61,476 nt of DNA, taken from Rhodospirillales bacterium Ga0074136. GTDB taxonomy: Bacteria; Pseudomonadota; Alphaproteobacteria; Acetobacterales; Acetobacteraceae. The DNA is taken from positions 1 through 61,476 of the forward strand of contig LNEW01000171.1 of NCBI GenBank assembly GCA_001464375.1, in the 5' to 3' direction. Under the pieces are notes generated by a model, which worked only from the letters and a program-made list of their open reading frames with translations, made no database searches and had not been told where the DNA came from. A program made the position numbers and the translations under genes. This document shows, piece by piece, positions 17,222 through 27,775 of this stretch (within the stretch, counting starts at the first letter, position 1; every line of letters begins with the position of its first letter).

Positions 17222-18243
17222 GCTGCCAGCCACGCCCGCGCCGCCGCCTCTGCGCCGGAGGGCAGCGCCGCGCGCCGGTCGGTCGCCCAGGCGGTGACGT
17301 CGCGCGCCACCCGTTCGCCCTGCATGTCGCGCAGCAGCATGTGGTAGCCATTGTCGTAGAAGCCGGCCCGCTGCTGCCCGGGGTGGGGCAGCGCGGCCAG
17401 CAGCCGGCGCGTCGGCCCCGCCGGCACCAGCCGGTCCCGCCCGCCATACAGCAGCAGCGCGGGCGCGCGGAAATCGGGCGCCGACGCCACCGCCTCATCC
17501 ATCAGGTCCACCAGGCCCACCAACGCATCGACGCGCGTGTGCCGGATCAGCAGCGGGTCGCGCGACCAGCGCTGCCAGGCGGCGAGGTTGTCGGTCGGCT
17601 GGAAGCCCGGTGCCGAATTGGCAAAGCCCATCATCGGCACCACCGTGACCAGCGCATCCAGCATCCCGCGCGCGAACCAGCCCAGGCTGGCCCGCCCGAC
17701 CACCGCCGGCGCCATCAGCACGTAGCCATCCACCGGCGGCGGCGTGGCCGACGCACCCGCCACCAGCAGCACGGCGCCGCCCATGCTCTCCCCCATCATC
17801 ACCAGCGGCACGCCGGGGTGCTTTGCGCGGACCACGCGGGCGGCCTCGGTGGCGTCGGCGGCCATGGTCTCGTGCCCGGCCCAGATGCCGCGGTTGGGCG
17901 CACCGCCGAAGCCGCGCTGGTCGTAGGCATACAGCGCGACGCCCTGGTCGGTGAACCAGGGGGCGGCGTCCTCGGCAAAGGCGCGGGCGTGTTCGTTCAT
18001 GCCGTGCAGGCCGATCACCACGGCGCTTGGCGGCGATGGCGGCAGCCAGGCATGCACCGGCAGGCGGGCGCCGTCGGGCATGAGCAGGGCGTCGTCGGCG
18101 ATGCCCGGCGTGGTGATGGGTGGCCCCATGGGGGCGCGCGCCGGCGTGCAGGCCGGCAGCGCCAGAGCGGCCAGGAGGGTGCGGCGACGCAGCGCCGTTG
18201 AGGTCCCGGATCGGGGGCGTACCCTCCCCAGGCCTTCCTTCAT
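17218..18243 (-). CDS. Alpha/beta hydrolase lipoprotein (monoacylglycerol-lipase-like)
   Basis: 341 residues from ATG 18243 (ATG 18267 possible). The N-terminus RRRTLLAALALPACTPA is a lipoprotein signal with lipobox LPAC. The hydrolase core shows the oxyanion region GLHGMNEHA, DQRGFG, and the nucleophile elbow GESMGG; an acid in GGRDRLVP and a final His in NGYHMLL complete the triad. The arrangement fits serine lysophospholipase/monoacylglycerol lipase-type enzymes. It is coupled to the DUF218 gene by a 4-bp overlap, suggesting a joint envelope role. Confidence 0.87.
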   Translation of the reverse strand: MKEGLGRVRPRSGTSTALRRRTLLAALALPACTPARAPMGPPITTPGIADDALLMPDGARLPVHAWLPPSPPSAVVIGLHGMNEHARAFAEDAAPWFTDQGVALYAYDQRGFGGAPNRGIWAGHETMAADATEAARVVRAKHPGVPLVMMGESMGGAVLLVAGASATPPPVDGYVLMAPAVVGRASLGWFARGMLDALVTVVPMMGFANSAPGFQPTDNLAAWQRWSRDPLLIRHTRVDALVGLVDLMDEAVASAPDFRAPALLLYGGRDRLVPAGPTRRLLAALPHPGQQRAGFYDNGYHMLLRDMQGERVARDVTAWATDRRAALPSGAEAAARAWLAA

Positions 18244-18348
18244 CGCGCGTTCGTGCTGACGATCCATGCTGGGGTGATGCTACCCGCCCCCAGGCTGGCC
18301 CGCCACGCCTCGCGCGACTATGCTGGCCAACCTGTGACGAGGACCACG

Positions 18349-18576
18349 ATGCGCGACCCCCTGATGACCGGATATGGCCCGCAATTCGTTGAAGGCCTGA
18401 CGCCCGACCAGCGGATCGAGGTGACCGCGCGCAAGGTCGCCTGCGACGGCGAGGCGGCGGGCTCGCTCGGCCATCCGCGCATCTGGCTGCATATCGAGGA
18501 GCAGGAGGTCACCTGCCCCTATTGCTCGATCACCTACGTCCTCGCCGAGGGCGCGGGCGAGGATCATGGTCACTGA
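18349..18576 (+). CDS. Zinc-finger domain (zf-CHCC) protein
   Basis: 75 residues. The four presumed zinc ligands are in VACDG, GHPRIWLHI and TCPYCSITY, the pattern of the small CHCC zinc-finger proteins related to the NDUFS6 subunit of complex I. GAGGA lies about 5 bp upstream of the ATG. The stop overlaps the polA start by 11 bp, so the two are co-transcribed. The function in bacteria is not known. Confidence 0.85.
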   Translation: MRDPLMTGYGPQFVEGLTPDQRIEVTARKVACDGEAAGSLGHPRIWLHIEEQEVTCPYCSITYVLAEGAGEDHGH

Positions 18577-21454
18577 CGGCGAGCGGGCTCCGGAGGCCGG
18601 CGGCTCCCGGGGCACCGCGCTGGCCGAGGCCGCCGCGGGGTCCGAGGCGCTGCCGACGGTCGCCCCCGGAGAACGCCACCTGATCCTGGTGGACGGGTCC
18701 GGCTACATCTTCCGTGCCTATCACGCGCTGCCGCCAATGACGAACCCCGAGGGCGTGCCGGTGAATGCCGTCTATGGCTTCACCACCATGCTGTCGCAGT
18801 TCCTCACGCGCCATGCCGGCAGCCACATCGCCGTGGTGTTCGACGCGCACCGGCTGAATTTCCGCAACGAGATCTACCCCGACTACAAGGCGCATCGCCC
18901 GGACCCGCCGGAGGACCTGGTGCCGCAATTCGCGCTGATCCGCGATGCGACGGATGCGCTGGGCGTGTGCAAGGCGCAGCTCGAAGGCTTCGAGGCGGAC
19001 GACCTGATCGCCGCCTATGCGAAGGCGTACCTGGCGGAAGGCCCGGGGCAGGTCACCATCGTCTCCTCCGACAAGGATTTGATGCAGCTTGTGCGCCCGG
19101 GCGTGCAGCTGCTCGACCCGATCAAGCAGAAGCCGATCCGCGAGCCGGAGGTCTTCGAGAAATTCGGCGTGACGCCCGACAAGGTGGTCGAGGTCCAGGC
19201 GCTGGCCGGCGATTCCACCGACAATGTGCCAGGCGTGCCGGGCATCGGCATCAAGACCGCGGCGCAGCTCATCACCGAATACGGGGACCTCGAATCCCTG
19301 CTGGCGCGCGCGACGGAAATCAAGCAACCCAAGCGGCGCGAGGCGCTGATCGAGAACGCCGAGAAGGCGCGCATCTCCCGCCGCCTGGTGCTGCTGGACG
19401 AGGACGCGCCGCTGCCCTGCCCGATCACCGAGATGGTGGCGAGGCCGCCGGCCGATGGCAGGCTCGAGGGCTTCCTGCGCGCCATGGGGTTCCGTTCGCT
19501 GCTGGCACGCATGGGCAAGCTCGGCGATGGCAACGACCCGCCGCGCCGCGGGGCGCCGCCGGTTGCGCTGCGGCATGCGCCGGCGCCCGGGCCGGTCGCG
19601 CCCGACCTCGCAGCACCCTTCGGGCCGTATGAGTGCGTGACGACCGAGGACGCGCTGGCGCGTTGGATCGCCGACGCCACGGCCGCCGGCGTGGTCGGGA
19701 TTGATACCGAGACGGACAGCCTCGATGCGCGGCGCGCGAAGATGGTCGGCTTCTCGCTGGCCGTGGCCCCGGGGCGGGCCTGCTACGTGCCGATCCGCCA
19801 TGGCGACAGCGGCGACATGCTCTCCGGCCCCGCGCCGGCGCAGATCCCGCCCGAACGGGCCTTCGCCCTGCTGCGCCCGCTGCTGGACGACGCCGCCGTG
19901 CTGAAGGTGTTCCACAACGCGAAATACGACCTGGAAGTCCTGGCGCGGGCTGAGAACGGTGGCTTCGCCACCGTCGCGCCGATGGACGACACCATGATGC
20001 TCTCCTACGCCATGGAGGCCGGCAGGCACGGGCATGGCATGGATGAATTGTCGGTCCTGCACTTCAACCACGCGCCCATCAAGTTCGACGAGGTGACCGG
20101 CATCGGCAAGGCGCGCATTCCCTTCGGCCTGGTGGCGCTGGACCGCGCCACCGCCTATGCCGCCGAGGATGCCGACGTGACGTTGCGGCTGTGGCTGCTG
20201 CTGAAGCCCCGGCTGCGCGAGGACGGCGCGCTGGCCACCTACGAACAGGTCGAACGCCGCATGATCGGCGTGCTGCGGGACATGGAAGCCGCCGGCATCA
20301 AGGTGGATGGCGCCGAGCTCGCCCGCATCGGGGAGGATTTCGGCACCCGCCTCGTGGTGCTGGAGAAAGCCATCCACGATCTCGCCGGCCGCCCGTTCAA
20401 TGTCGGATCGCCCAAGCAACTCGGCGAGATCCTGTTCGACGAGATGAAGCTGCCGGGTGGGCGCAAGGGCAAGACCGGTGCGTATTCGACCGATGCCGCG
20501 GTGCTGGAGGATCTCGCCGCGCAGGGCGTGCAGCTCGCGACCCGCGTGCTGGAATGGCGGCAGCTCGCGAAGCTGAAATCCACCTATGTCGAGGCGCTGG
20601 CCGCGCAGATCGACCCGGTGGACCGGCGCGTGCACACCTCCTACGGCATGGCGGGGACCAGCACGGGGCGCCTGTCGTCCAACGACCCGAACCTGCAGAA
20701 TATCCCGATCCGCTCCGAGGAAGGGCTGCGCATCCGCCGCGCCTTCGTCGCGGAACCCGGGCACGTGCTGCTGGCGGCCGACTATTCCCAGATCGAACTC
20801 CGCCTGCTCGCGCACCTGGCCGACGTGCCTACGCTGCGCGAGGCCTTCGAACAGGGCGAGGACATCCATTCCCGCACCGCGGCGGAAATCTTCCACCTGC
20901 AACCCGGCACGGTGGACAAGGAAGCGCGCCGCCGCGCCAAGATGATCAACTTCGGCATCATCTACGGCATGTCGGCCTTCGGCCTGGCCACGCGCCTGGG
21001 CATCCCGCCCGGTGAGGGGCGATCCATCATCGACGCCTATTTCGCGCAATACCCCGGCATCCGCCAGGAGATGGAACGCTGCAAGGAGGAAGCCCGCATC
21101 CACGGCTTCGTCCGCACGCCCTTCGGCCGCAAGCTCTGGATCCCGGACATCGCCACCAAGGACCCGGTGCGCCGCGCCGGCGCCGAGCGCGCCGCCATCA
21201 ACGCCCCCTTCCAGGGCGGGGCGGCCGAGATCATCAAGCGCGCCATGGTCCGCCTGCCCCGCGCCCTGCGCGAGGCAGGGCTGTCCGCGCGCATGCTGCT
21301 GCAGGTGCATGACGAACTGGTATTCGAGGTTCCCGAAGCCGAGGTCGCGGCCACGTCCGCCGTCGTGAAGGACATCATGGAATCGGTCGCGACGCTGCGC
21401 GTCCCGTTGTCGGTCGATGTCGGCACCGGCCATTCCTGGGCGGAGGCCCACTGA
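18566..21454 (+). CDS. polA: DNA polymerase I
   Basis: 962 residues, full length. Three domains in order: 5'-3' exonuclease (about residues 38-320; [40 protein letters not shown]), a 3'-5' exonuclease domain (about 350-550; [12 protein letters not shown], which keeps the DxE pair), and the family A polymerase (about 580-962; [37 protein letters not shown] and [10 protein letters not shown]). It repairs DNA and removes RNA primers. The start overlaps the zinc-finger gene; the first 35 residues before the exonuclease core are low in complexity. An MFS gene follows 2 bp after its stop. Confidence 0.96.
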   Translation: MVTDGERAPEAGGSRGTALAEAAAGSEALPTVAPGERHLILVDGSGYIFRAYHALPPMTNPEGVPVNAVYGFTTMLSQFLTRHAGSHIAVVFDAHRLNFRNEIYPDYKAHRPDPPEDLVPQFALIRDATDALGVCKAQLEGFEADDLIAAYAKAYLAEGPGQVTIVSSDKDLMQLVRPGVQLLDPIKQKPIREPEVFEKFGVTPDKVVEVQALAGDSTDNVPGVPGIGIKTAAQLITEYGDLESLLARATEIKQPKRREALIENAEKARISRRLVLLDEDAPLPCPITEMVARPPADGRLEGFLRAMGFRSLLARMGKLGDGNDPPRRGAPPVALRHAPAPGPVAPDLAAPFGPYECVTTEDALARWIADATAAGVVGIDTETDSLDARRAKMVGFSLAVAPGRACYVPIRHGDSGDMLSGPAPAQIPPERAFALLRPLLDDAAVLKVFHNAKYDLEVLARAENGGFATVAPMDDTMMLSYAMEAGRHGHGMDELSVLHFNHAPIKFDEVTGIGKARIPFGLVALDRATAYAAEDADVTLRLWLLLKPRLREDGALATYEQVERRMIGVLRDMEAAGIKVDGAELARIGEDFGTRLVVLEKAIHDLAGRPFNVGSPKQLGEILFDEMKLPGGRKGKTGAYSTDAAVLEDLAAQGVQLATRVLEWRQLAKLKSTYVEALAAQIDPVDRRVHTSYGMAGTSTGRLSSNDPNLQNIPIRSEEGLRIRRAFVAEPGHVLLAADYSQIELRLLAHLADVPTLREAFEQGEDIHSRTAAEIFHLQPGTVDKEARRRAKMINFGIIYGMSAFGLATRLGIPPGEGRSIIDAYFAQYPGIRQEMERCKEEARIHGFVRTPFGRKLWIPDIATKDPVRRAGAERAAINAPFQGGAAEIIKRAMVRLPRALREAGLSARMLLQVHDELVFEVPEAEVAATSAVVKDIMESVATLRVPLSVDVGTGHSWAEAH

Positions 21455-21456
21455 TC

Positions 21457-22674
21457 ATGGCCGCCGGCTGGACCTCCGACGAACGCCGCACGCTGATGCA
21501 GATCTGCGCGGCGCATTTCGTCAGCCATGTGCACTACCTGGTCATCCCGCCGCTGTTCCCGCTGCTGCGCGAGAGCCTGGATGTCTCCTACGTGGAACTC
21601 GGCCTCGCGCTGACCGCCTTCAACGTCGTGTCGTTCTTCGTCCAGGCGCCGATGGGCTTCGTCGTCGACCGTGCCGGGCCGCGGCGGATGCTGGCCGCGG
21701 CGCTGATGCTGGGCGGACTGTCCTTCATTTTGCTCGGGCTGACCGGAACCTACGCCTGGCTGATCGCGGCGGCGGCGATGGCGGGGCTCGCGAACAGCGT
21801 CTACCACCCGGCGGATTATGCCATCCTCGGCGCGTCGATCGCCGAGGAACGGGTCGGGCGCGCCTTCTCCATCCATACCTTCGCGGGCTTCCTGGGCGGG
21901 GCGATCGCGCCGGCGCTGGTGCTCGGCATCGCCGCCTGGCTCGGCATGTCGGCGGCGCTGATCGTGGCGGGGCTGCTGGGTCCGGTGGCGGCGCTGCCGC
22001 TGCTGCTCGGCGGCGCACCGGCGGCGGCGCCGCGCGCGGCCATGGCCAAGGCAGGCGCCCAGGGCGGCGGGCTGCGCGCCGTGCTGTCGCCCGCGGTGCT
22101 GGCGATGATGCTGTTCTTCGTCACCCTGGCGCTGGCCAACGGTGCCATCCAGAATTTCTCGGTGGCGGCCTGGGTGGACGGGCAGGGCCTGTCGCTGACC
22201 ATGGCGAATGCCGCGCTCACCGCCTTCCTGTTCGCCAGCGCCGGCGGCGTGCTGTTCGGCGGCATCGTGGCCGACCGCACCCGCAACCATGGGTTGGTGG
22301 CGGCGGGCGGGTTCGGGTCGGCCGCCGCGCTCGTGCTGCTGGTGGGCAGCGGCGCCGTGCCGGGCCTGGTGCTGGTGCCGGTGATGGCGGCGGCGGGGTT
22401 CCTGTCGGGCATGATCATGCCGTCCCGCGACATGCTGGTGCGTGCGGCCGCGCCGCCCGGCCAGGCCGGCGCGGTGTTCGGCATCGTCTCGACCGGCTTC
22501 AACCTCGGCGGCATGGTGGGCCCGCTGCTGTTCGGCTGGCTGCTCGATGCCGGGCAGCCGCGGCTGGTCTTCTTCGCCGCGGCGGGGTTCATGCTGCTGA
22601 CCGCCCTGATGGCACTCGCGCAGGAGTGGCGGTTGCGGCGCCGTCGTCGCCTCGCCGCACTCCCGGCGGAGTGA
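21457..22674 (+). CDS. MFS transporter
   Basis: 405 residues with about 12 hydrophobic helices. It begins inside the membrane domain with [20 protein letters not shown], has the MFS loop [13 protein letters not shown] after helix 2 and a second-half loop [13 protein letters not shown]. The SHVHYL start is like fosmidomycin-resistance-type carriers. The substrate is unknown. It begins 2 bp after polA and probably shares its transcript. Confidence 0.88.
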   Translation: MAAGWTSDERRTLMQICAAHFVSHVHYLVIPPLFPLLRESLDVSYVELGLALTAFNVVSFFVQAPMGFVVDRAGPRRMLAAALMLGGLSFILLGLTGTYAWLIAAAAMAGLANSVYHPADYAILGASIAEERVGRAFSIHTFAGFLGGAIAPALVLGIAAWLGMSAALIVAGLLGPVAALPLLLGGAPAAAPRAAMAKAGAQGGGLRAVLSPAVLAMMLFFVTLALANGAIQNFSVAAWVDGQGLSLTMANAALTAFLFASAGGVLFGGIVADRTRNHGLVAAGGFGSAAALVLLVGSGAVPGLVLVPVMAAAGFLSGMIMPSRDMLVRAAAPPGQAGAVFGIVSTGFNLGGMVGPLLFGWLLDAGQPRLVFFAAAGFMLLTALMALAQEWRLRRRRRLAALPAE

Positions 22675-22859
22675 GGCAGACCGGATCGGGGGCTTGATCG
22701 CCGCCCGCCGGATGCGGCAGCCTGCCGCGTTGACGCGGCGGCCCCGAGGCCGAACGGCAGCTTCCGTCCGGTGCCTGCGCTGCTGTCGTGATCCCTGGAT
22801 CGCGGCGCCGGCCGCGCCGGCCTGATGCACAGCGCGGCAATGATCGAGGAAGGGCCCGG

Positions 22860-25067
22860 TTGGATACGGCGGCACCACGGACAGGACGCAGCAGGCCGCC
22901 ACCGATCTCCGCGGTGATCGTGCTGGTGCTGGCGGTCGCCATCCCGCTCGCGCTGATGGCGATGCTGACCAGCCGCGACCGGGCGCAGGCACGCGACGAC
23001 GCGCAGCGGCACGTCGCCGCCGCCGCCACGGTCGCGCGCGAACACGCGCTGCGCGTGGTGCAGGCCGGCAGCCTGGCGCTCGACCGCCTCGACGACCTCA
23101 CTGGCAGCCTGAACTGGGGGCAGATCCAGGCACGACGCCTCGCGCTGCAGGGCGATCTCCGGCGCCTCGAACAGGCGCAGCCGGAGGACCTGACGCTGGT
23201 CCTGGTGCGGCCCGACGGACGCGCGATGGTGTCCGGGCGCGCCGAACCGGCGCCGCTCGCGGACCTGTCCGGGCAGGATGGCATCCGTGCGGTGCGTGAG
23301 GGGCTGCGCGGCCTGGTCTTCGATCCCGCGCCGCGCGACATCTTCGGCGACGGCGCTGCCCTGCTGATGGCGCGCGGTCGCGCCGCCGAAGGCCGCCCAC
23401 CCGACGGCACCCTGCTGGGCGTGCTGAAGGCGGAGGCCTTCCTGGCCGAGTGGGACAGACTGGGGCGGGGCGAAGGGCGCTTCGCGCTGGTGCGGTGGGA
23501 CGGGTTGACGCTGCTGCGCCAGGGCGGCGGCCCGCTTCCGGTCCTTGCGCAGCGCGATCCGCTGCGCCTGGCCATCGCGCAGGGCGACCCGCGGCCGATC
23601 ACCGCCGATCCGTTCGGCGACGGCACGCCGCAGCTGGTCGCCTGGCAGCGGGTTGGCGACCACCCGTTGTTCGTTGCCTATGCCGTGCCGGTCGCGCAGG
23701 TGCAGCCGGCGATGGGCACGCAGTTCAGCGCCAATGCGGCGCTGGCGGGCGGGCTGGCGCTGGCGCTGCTGTTCGCCGCCTGGCGCATCTGGATCGGCTC
23801 GCTCAGCGGCACCCGGACGCTGGAGCGACTCCAGGCGAATGCCGCCGAACTGCGCGCCGAGATCGCGCGGCGCGAGGTGGCGGAGGAAAGCCTGCGCAAC
23901 GCGCAGCGCATGGAGGGCCTCGGCCGGCTGACCGGCGGCGTCGCGCACGACTTCAACAACCTGCTGACCGCCATCCTTGGCACGGCTCGCGCGCTGGAAC
24001 GGCATCTGGGGCCGCGCGCCGACGAACGCACCAAGCGGCTGCTCGCGGCGACGGTCACGGCAGTGGATCGTGGCGCACGGCTCAATGCCAGCCTGCTCGC
24101 CTTCGCACGGCGCCAGCCGCTGACGCTGACCAATGTCGACGCCAATGCGCTGCTGCGGGACTTCCTGCCGCTGCTGCGCCGCGCGCTGGACGAAAGCGTG
24201 ACGGTGGAGCTTTCGCTCGACCAGAAGCTGCCGGCCTGCAACGCCGATGCGGCGCAGCTGGAGGCGGCGCTGCTCAACCTCGCGATCAATGCGCGCGACG
24301 CCATGCCGCGCGGCGGCAAGCTGCGGGTGCTGACACGCCGCGCCTGGCTGCAGGAACAGGCGCTGGCCGGCAATACCGAGGCGCAGCCCGGCCCCTATGT
24401 GGCGATCGAGGTGCGCGATACCGGCACCGGCATGCCGCCCGAGGTGCGCGAACGGGCCTTCGAACCCTTCTTCACAACCAAGGGCCCGGGCCAGGGAACC
24501 GGGCTCGGCCTGTCGCAGGTGTTCGGCTTCGTGCGCCAGATCGGCGGGCATGTGGCGATCCAGTCGGCGCCGGCGCGGGGCACCACGGTCACGCTGTACC
24601 TGCCGCTCGGTTCGGCCACCGACAATGCGGTGGGCGGCACCGCGGCGCCGCCGCGCGTGCCGGCGCATTCGGGCATCGGCTGGTCGGTGCTGGTGGTCGA
24701 GGACGAACCGGCGGTGCGCGCCGTGGCGGTGGACATGCTGCAGGATGCGGGCTTCGCGGTGCTGGCGGCGCCGGACGGGCCGACCGCGATTGCGCTGCTG
24801 AAGGAAGGCGCGCAGGCCGACATCCTGTTCTCGGACGTCGTGATGCCCGGCGGCATGACCGGGGTGGACCTGGCGCGCGAGGCGCGGCGGCTGCGGCCGA
24901 CGATCGGCGTGCTGCTGGCGTCAGGCTACGCGGCGGAGGCGCTGGCCGAACACGGCGGCGCCGGGGAATTCGAGATCATCGGCAAGCCGTATGACGTGGA
25001 CACGGTGCTGACGCGGATCGCCGCGCAGCGGCCGCGCCGGGCGCTGCCGTCGGTGCCGGCGGCGTAG
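22860..25067 (+). CDS. Hybrid sensor histidine kinase/response regulator
   Basis: 735 residues. I set the start at TTG 22860 because GAGGAAGGG lies 5 bp upstream; GTG 22788 would add 24 residues. Order of parts: a membrane helix (SAVIVLVLAVAIPLALMAML), a roughly 260-residue extracytoplasmic sensor region, a second helix (ALAGGLALALLFAAWRIWIG), a coiled linker, the dimerisation/phosphoacceptor motif GGVAHDFNNLLTAILG with its His, the ATP site NLAINARDAMP and DTGTGMPPEVRERAFEPF, and a C-terminal receiver with VEDEPAV and Asp in FSDVVMPGG. No separate regulator gene is nearby, so output is probably through phosphotransfer elsewhere. Confidence 0.9.
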   Translation: MDTAAPRTGRSRPPPISAVIVLVLAVAIPLALMAMLTSRDRAQARDDAQRHVAAAATVAREHALRVVQAGSLALDRLDDLTGSLNWGQIQARRLALQGDLRRLEQAQPEDLTLVLVRPDGRAMVSGRAEPAPLADLSGQDGIRAVREGLRGLVFDPAPRDIFGDGAALLMARGRAAEGRPPDGTLLGVLKAEAFLAEWDRLGRGEGRFALVRWDGLTLLRQGGGPLPVLAQRDPLRLAIAQGDPRPITADPFGDGTPQLVAWQRVGDHPLFVAYAVPVAQVQPAMGTQFSANAALAGGLALALLFAAWRIWIGSLSGTRTLERLQANAAELRAEIARREVAEESLRNAQRMEGLGRLTGGVAHDFNNLLTAILGTARALERHLGPRADERTKRLLAATVTAVDRGARLNASLLAFARRQPLTLTNVDANALLRDFLPLLRRALDESVTVELSLDQKLPACNADAAQLEAALLNLAINARDAMPRGGKLRVLTRRAWLQEQALAGNTEAQPGPYVAIEVRDTGTGMPPEVRERAFEPFFTTKGPGQGTGLGLSQVFGFVRQIGGHVAIQSAPARGTTVTLYLPLGSATDNAVGGTAAPPRVPAHSGIGWSVLVVEDEPAVRAVAVDMLQDAGFAVLAAPDGPTAIALLKEGAQADILFSDVVMPGGMTGVDLAREARRLRPTIGVLLASGYAAEALAEHGGAGEFEIIGKPYDVDTVLTRIAAQRPRRALPSVPAA

Positions 25068-25069
25068 GG

Positions 25070-25480
25070 TCACGCGCGGTCGATCGCGTGTGCTTCGAGA
25101 TGCGCGCGCGTGGTCACCTGCAACGCCGCCTCGTGCGTCGCTTCCAGCAGGACCTTCGGCGCGGCGCCGGCACGGCGCGCTTCCTCCCAGCGCGCCCCGC
25201 AGAGGCACCAGCGGTCGCCCGGCTTGAGCCCCGCAAAACCGTAGCCTGGCTGCGGCGTCGAGAGGTCGTTGCCGGCCGCCTTGCTGAAGGCGAGGAATTC
25301 GGCGGTCATCTCGGCGCAGACCACGTGCAGCCCGTGGTCATGCGGCCCGGTGTTGCAGCAACCGTCGCGAAAGAAACCGGTCAGCGGCGCCACCGAGCAC
25401 GGCAGCAGCACGCCGCCCAGCACGTTGCGCGCGGGGGGCCGGCCACCGCCGCCACCGTCGCGGCGAAATACGTCATCCAT
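25070..25480 (-). CDS. DUF2237 family protein
   Basis: 136 residues, typical length. Diagnostic segments are NVLGGVLLPCS, TGFFRDGCCNTGPHDHGLH, FLAFSKAAGNDLSTP and GLKPGDRWCLCGARW. The family is widespread and unstudied; the conserved Cys and His suggest metal or redox chemistry, which is inference. It is the last gene of a five-gene minus-strand run starting with the thioredoxin-like gene, and lies 9 bp downstream of the DUF971 gene. Its stop is 2 bp from the end of the convergent kinase gene. Confidence 0.88.
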   Translation of the reverse strand: MDDVFRRDGGGGGRPPARNVLGGVLLPCSVAPLTGFFRDGCCNTGPHDHGLHVVCAEMTAEFLAFSKAAGNDLSTPQPGYGFAGLKPGDRWCLCGARWEEARRAGAAPKVLLEATHEAALQVTTRAHLEAHAIDRA

Positions 25481-25489
25481 GAGCCGCCC

Positions 25490-25858
25490 TCACGCCCGCC
25501 GCGGCGGGTCACGCGACAAGCCGCGCGCACCCAGCTCCGCCAGATACGTCGACCATCGCGCCTCCTGCTCGGCGCCCAGCGTACGCAGGTACGCCCAGGA
25601 GTAGATTCCGGTGTCATGCAGGTCGTCGAACACAATCCTCACCGCGTAGTTGCCGACCGGCTCGATACGCAGGATGCCGACATGCCGCCGGCCGGCGATG
25701 ATGACCTTCTGGCCGGGTCCGTGGCCCTGCACCTCGGCGCTCGGGCTCTCGACGCGCAGGTATTCCGCCGGCAGGCGAAAGCGCGCGCCGTCAGGATAGG
25801 CCAGCTCCAGCACCTGTTCGGCGCGCTTGAGGCGGATCTCGGTGGGTGCTTCGGACAT
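25490..25858 (-). CDS. DUF971 family protein
   Basis: 122 residues. The pattern LELAYPDGARFRLPAEYLR, an internal GHGPG, VGNYAVRIVFDDLHDTGIYSW is typical of DUF971, the domain also found at the N-terminus of gamma-butyrobetaine hydroxylase. Some relatives have been linked to iron-sulfur metabolism; nothing here proves a role. It lies 4 bp after the Trm112-like gene. Confidence 0.88.
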   Translation of the reverse strand: MSEAPTEIRLKRAEQVLELAYPDGARFRLPAEYLRVESPSAEVQGHGPGQKVIIAGRRHVGILRIEPVGNYAVRIVFDDLHDTGIYSWAYLRTLGAEQEARWSTYLAELGARGLSRDPPRRA

Positions 25859-25862
25859 GCAC

Positions 25863-26060
25863 TCAGGCGTCGAGCTTGCGTGCCTCGTCGGGCAGCATGA
25901 TCGGGATGCCGTCGCGGATCGGATAGGCTAGGCCGGCGCGCTCGCTGACCAGCTCACCCTTCTCGCGGTCGTAGCGCAGCGGCCCCTTGGTGACCGGGCA
26001 GACCAGGATCTCCAGCAGGCGGGGATCGACCGTGCCGCCCTGGGGGGATGTGTCGGACAT
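25863..26060 (-). CDS. Trm112 family protein
   Basis: 65 residues. [20 protein letters not shown] followed by [19 protein letters not shown] is the Trm112/YcaR signature. Eukaryotic Trm112 activates methyltransferases; the bacterial role is less clear. Only one Cys of the usual zinc pair is seen (VCPVTKG lacks the second), so metal binding is doubtful. The neighbours on both sides are small conserved genes on the same strand. Confidence 0.9.
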   Translation of the reverse strand: MSDTSPQGGTVDPRLLEILVCPVTKGPLRYDREKGELVSERAGLAYPIRDGIPIMLPDEARKLDA

Positions 26061-26144
26061 CGTGTTCGTCCTGCTTCGCTGGGGCGTGCGGGCCCCTGGC
26101 GTGGTGAGGCCGGGCCGGGCGGCGCGCCCGACCCCGGCGGGGGA

Positions 26145-26816
26145 TCAGCTCGGCCGGCCTTCGGATGGCGGGGCGTTCGCCGCCGCGCCCATGCGCATCA
26201 GCGCCACCAGCATCCGGGCGCGTTCGCCGCAATCCGGCGCCTCGAGCAGCGCCTGCTTCTCCGGCACGTCAAAGGGGCAGACCATGGACAGCGTGGTGAC
26301 CAGCATGTCGTCAGCGGTCTGTTCCACCGCATCCCAGTTCGCCTCGATGCCACGGGCGCGGAAATAGGGGCGCAGCGCGCCCAGCAGTTCGGCGCGATCG
26401 ACCGCGGGCGTGTCCCCCTCCGGCAGGTCGAGGTCGGCGGCGAATTCGGCGTAGTCGGCCTGCACCCGCCGATAGCCTCCGGACGCCAGGGGCATTTCCC
26501 CGGCGATGCGGAAGCGCAGCAGGCCGGTCAGGGTGATCAGCAGCCGGCCGTCCTCGGCCTCGCTGAAGGATGACAGGCGCCCCAGGCAGCCGATGCGGTA
26601 CAGCGTCGGTCCGCCAGGGCCCTTCGACGCGCGCGCGTCGGGCTGCACCATGCCGAACATCCGGCCATTCGCCAGGCTGTCCAGGGTCATGGCGAGGTAG
26701 CGCGGTTCGAAGATGTTCAGCGGCAGCCGCCCCTGCGGCAGCAGCAGCGCGCCGGAGAGCGGAAACACCGCGATCTCCCGCGGCAGGTCGGCCAGGCGCG
26801 GATGGAAGGGGGGCAT
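26145..26816 (-). CDS. LON peptidase substrate-binding domain protein
   Basis: 223 residues made of the LON N-terminal domain only; no AAA+ or protease domain. The start of the domain reads LPREIAVFPLSGALLLPQGR with LNIFEPRYLAM and a later GRMFGMVQP, all standard for this group. Stand-alone LON-N proteins are common in alphaproteobacteria and their role is unknown. It is 17 bp downstream of the thioredoxin-like gene and likely shares its transcript. Confidence 0.9.
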   Translation of the reverse strand: MPPFHPRLADLPREIAVFPLSGALLLPQGRLPLNIFEPRYLAMTLDSLANGRMFGMVQPDARASKGPGGPTLYRIGCLGRLSSFSEAEDGRLLITLTGLLRFRIAGEMPLASGGYRRVQADYAEFAADLDLPEGDTPAVDRAELLGALRPYFRARGIEANWDAVEQTADDMLVTTLSMVCPFDVPEKQALLEAPDCGERARMLVALMRMGAAANAPPSEGRPS

Positions 26817-26833
26817 CGACGCCTGGCGCCCCC

Positions 26834-27775
26834 TCAGCGGAACAACAGGCCGGCGAGCTTGCGCCGCCCCGCCTTGCTGGCCGGGTCATCGAAGCCCCAG
26901 GCCTCGAAGAACTTCAGCAGCTGCTTGCGGGCGGCTTCCTCGTTCCAGGCGCGGTCGCGGCGGATCGCCTCGATCAGCGCATCGACGGCGCCCTCGCGGT
27001 TGTCGGCGGCATTCAACGCGATGGCGAGGTCGATGCGCGCGGCGTGGTCGTCGGCGTCGGCGGCCAGGCGGTTCTCGAATTCGGCCAGCATCGACTTCGC
27101 GCGGCGGCCTTCGACCTCGAGCTCGATGGCGCTGCGCGCGGCGGTGATCTCGGAGGCCTCCTTGATCTTGTCCGGGGCGCTGTCCAGCACGGCGACAGCC
27201 TGGTCTTCCTCACCAAGGGCCAGCAGCGCGCGGGCCACGCCGGCGAGCGCCTTGGCGTTCTCGGGCTCCTGCTGGGACAGCGCGCCGAACAGTTCGAGCG
27301 CGCCGGCATGGTCGCCGGCGGCGACGGCGGCCTCGGCCTCGGCCATCAGGTCGGCGCCGGGCATCTGGCCGCCGGCCGCCTTGAGCAGCCCCTCGACGAA
27401 GCGCTTGATCTCGGATTCAGGCAGCGCGCCCTGGAACAGATCGAGGATCTGGCCCTGCCAGAAGGCGACCACGGTCGGCACCGACTGCATCGGCAGGCCC
27501 ATCTGGGTCAGCTGCTGGACCAGCTGGCGGTTCTTGTCGATGTCGACCTTGACCAGGCGGACGCGCCCGCCGGCGGCCCTGGTGACCTTCTCGAGCGCCG
27601 GGGTGAGGGTCTTGCAGGGGCCGCACCAGGTCGCCCAGAAATCCACCAGGATGGGGACTTCGCGGGACGCCTCGACCACGTCCGCCATGAACGTCTTCTG
27701 GTCGCCATCCTTGATGATGCCATCGGCGGCAGCGCCGGGGCCGGCCTGGCGGGCAGGGTCGAACAGAACTTCCAT
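26834..27775 (-). CDS. Thioredoxin-like protein with TPR domain (YbbN/CnoX-like)
   Basis: 313 residues. The thioredoxin domain (about residues 20-125) has WATWCGPCKTLTPALEK with both active-site Cys, so it is redox-competent, unlike the E. coli YbbN whose CxxC is altered. Repeated helical hairpins fill the rest (ADLMAEAEAAVAAGDHAGAL, then ALLALGEEDQAVAVLDSAP), as in YbbN/CnoX co-chaperones that guard proteins from oxidation. It is the first gene of the five-gene minus-strand run. Confidence 0.9.
   Translation of the reverse strand: MEVLFDPARQAGPGAAADGIIKDGDQKTFMADVVEASREVPILVDFWATWCGPCKTLTPALEKVTRAAGGRVRLVKVDIDKNRQLVQQLTQMGLPMQSVPTVVAFWQGQILDLFQGALPESEIKRFVEGLLKAAGGQMPGADLMAEAEAAVAAGDHAGALELFGALSQQEPENAKALAGVARALLALGEEDQAVAVLDSAPDKIKEASEITAARSAIELEVEGRRAKSMLAEFENRLAADADDHAARIDLAIALNAADNREGAVDALIEAIRRDRAWNEEAARKQLLKFFEAWGFDDPASKAGRRKLAGLLFR

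Noticed and set aside
18200..18240. A stretch (CGGGGGCGTACCCTCCCC, then CCTTCCTTC) resembling the palindromic element of the pigment genes.
   Set aside because: The stem is not maintained and the order of flanks is incomplete, so it is not counted as a copy.
18530..21451. A 973-residue open frame on the minus strand across polA.
   Set aside because: It is the shadow of polA in GC-rich DNA: His/Arg/Gly/Gln-rich composition, no domain, and the opposite strand encodes a full polymerase.
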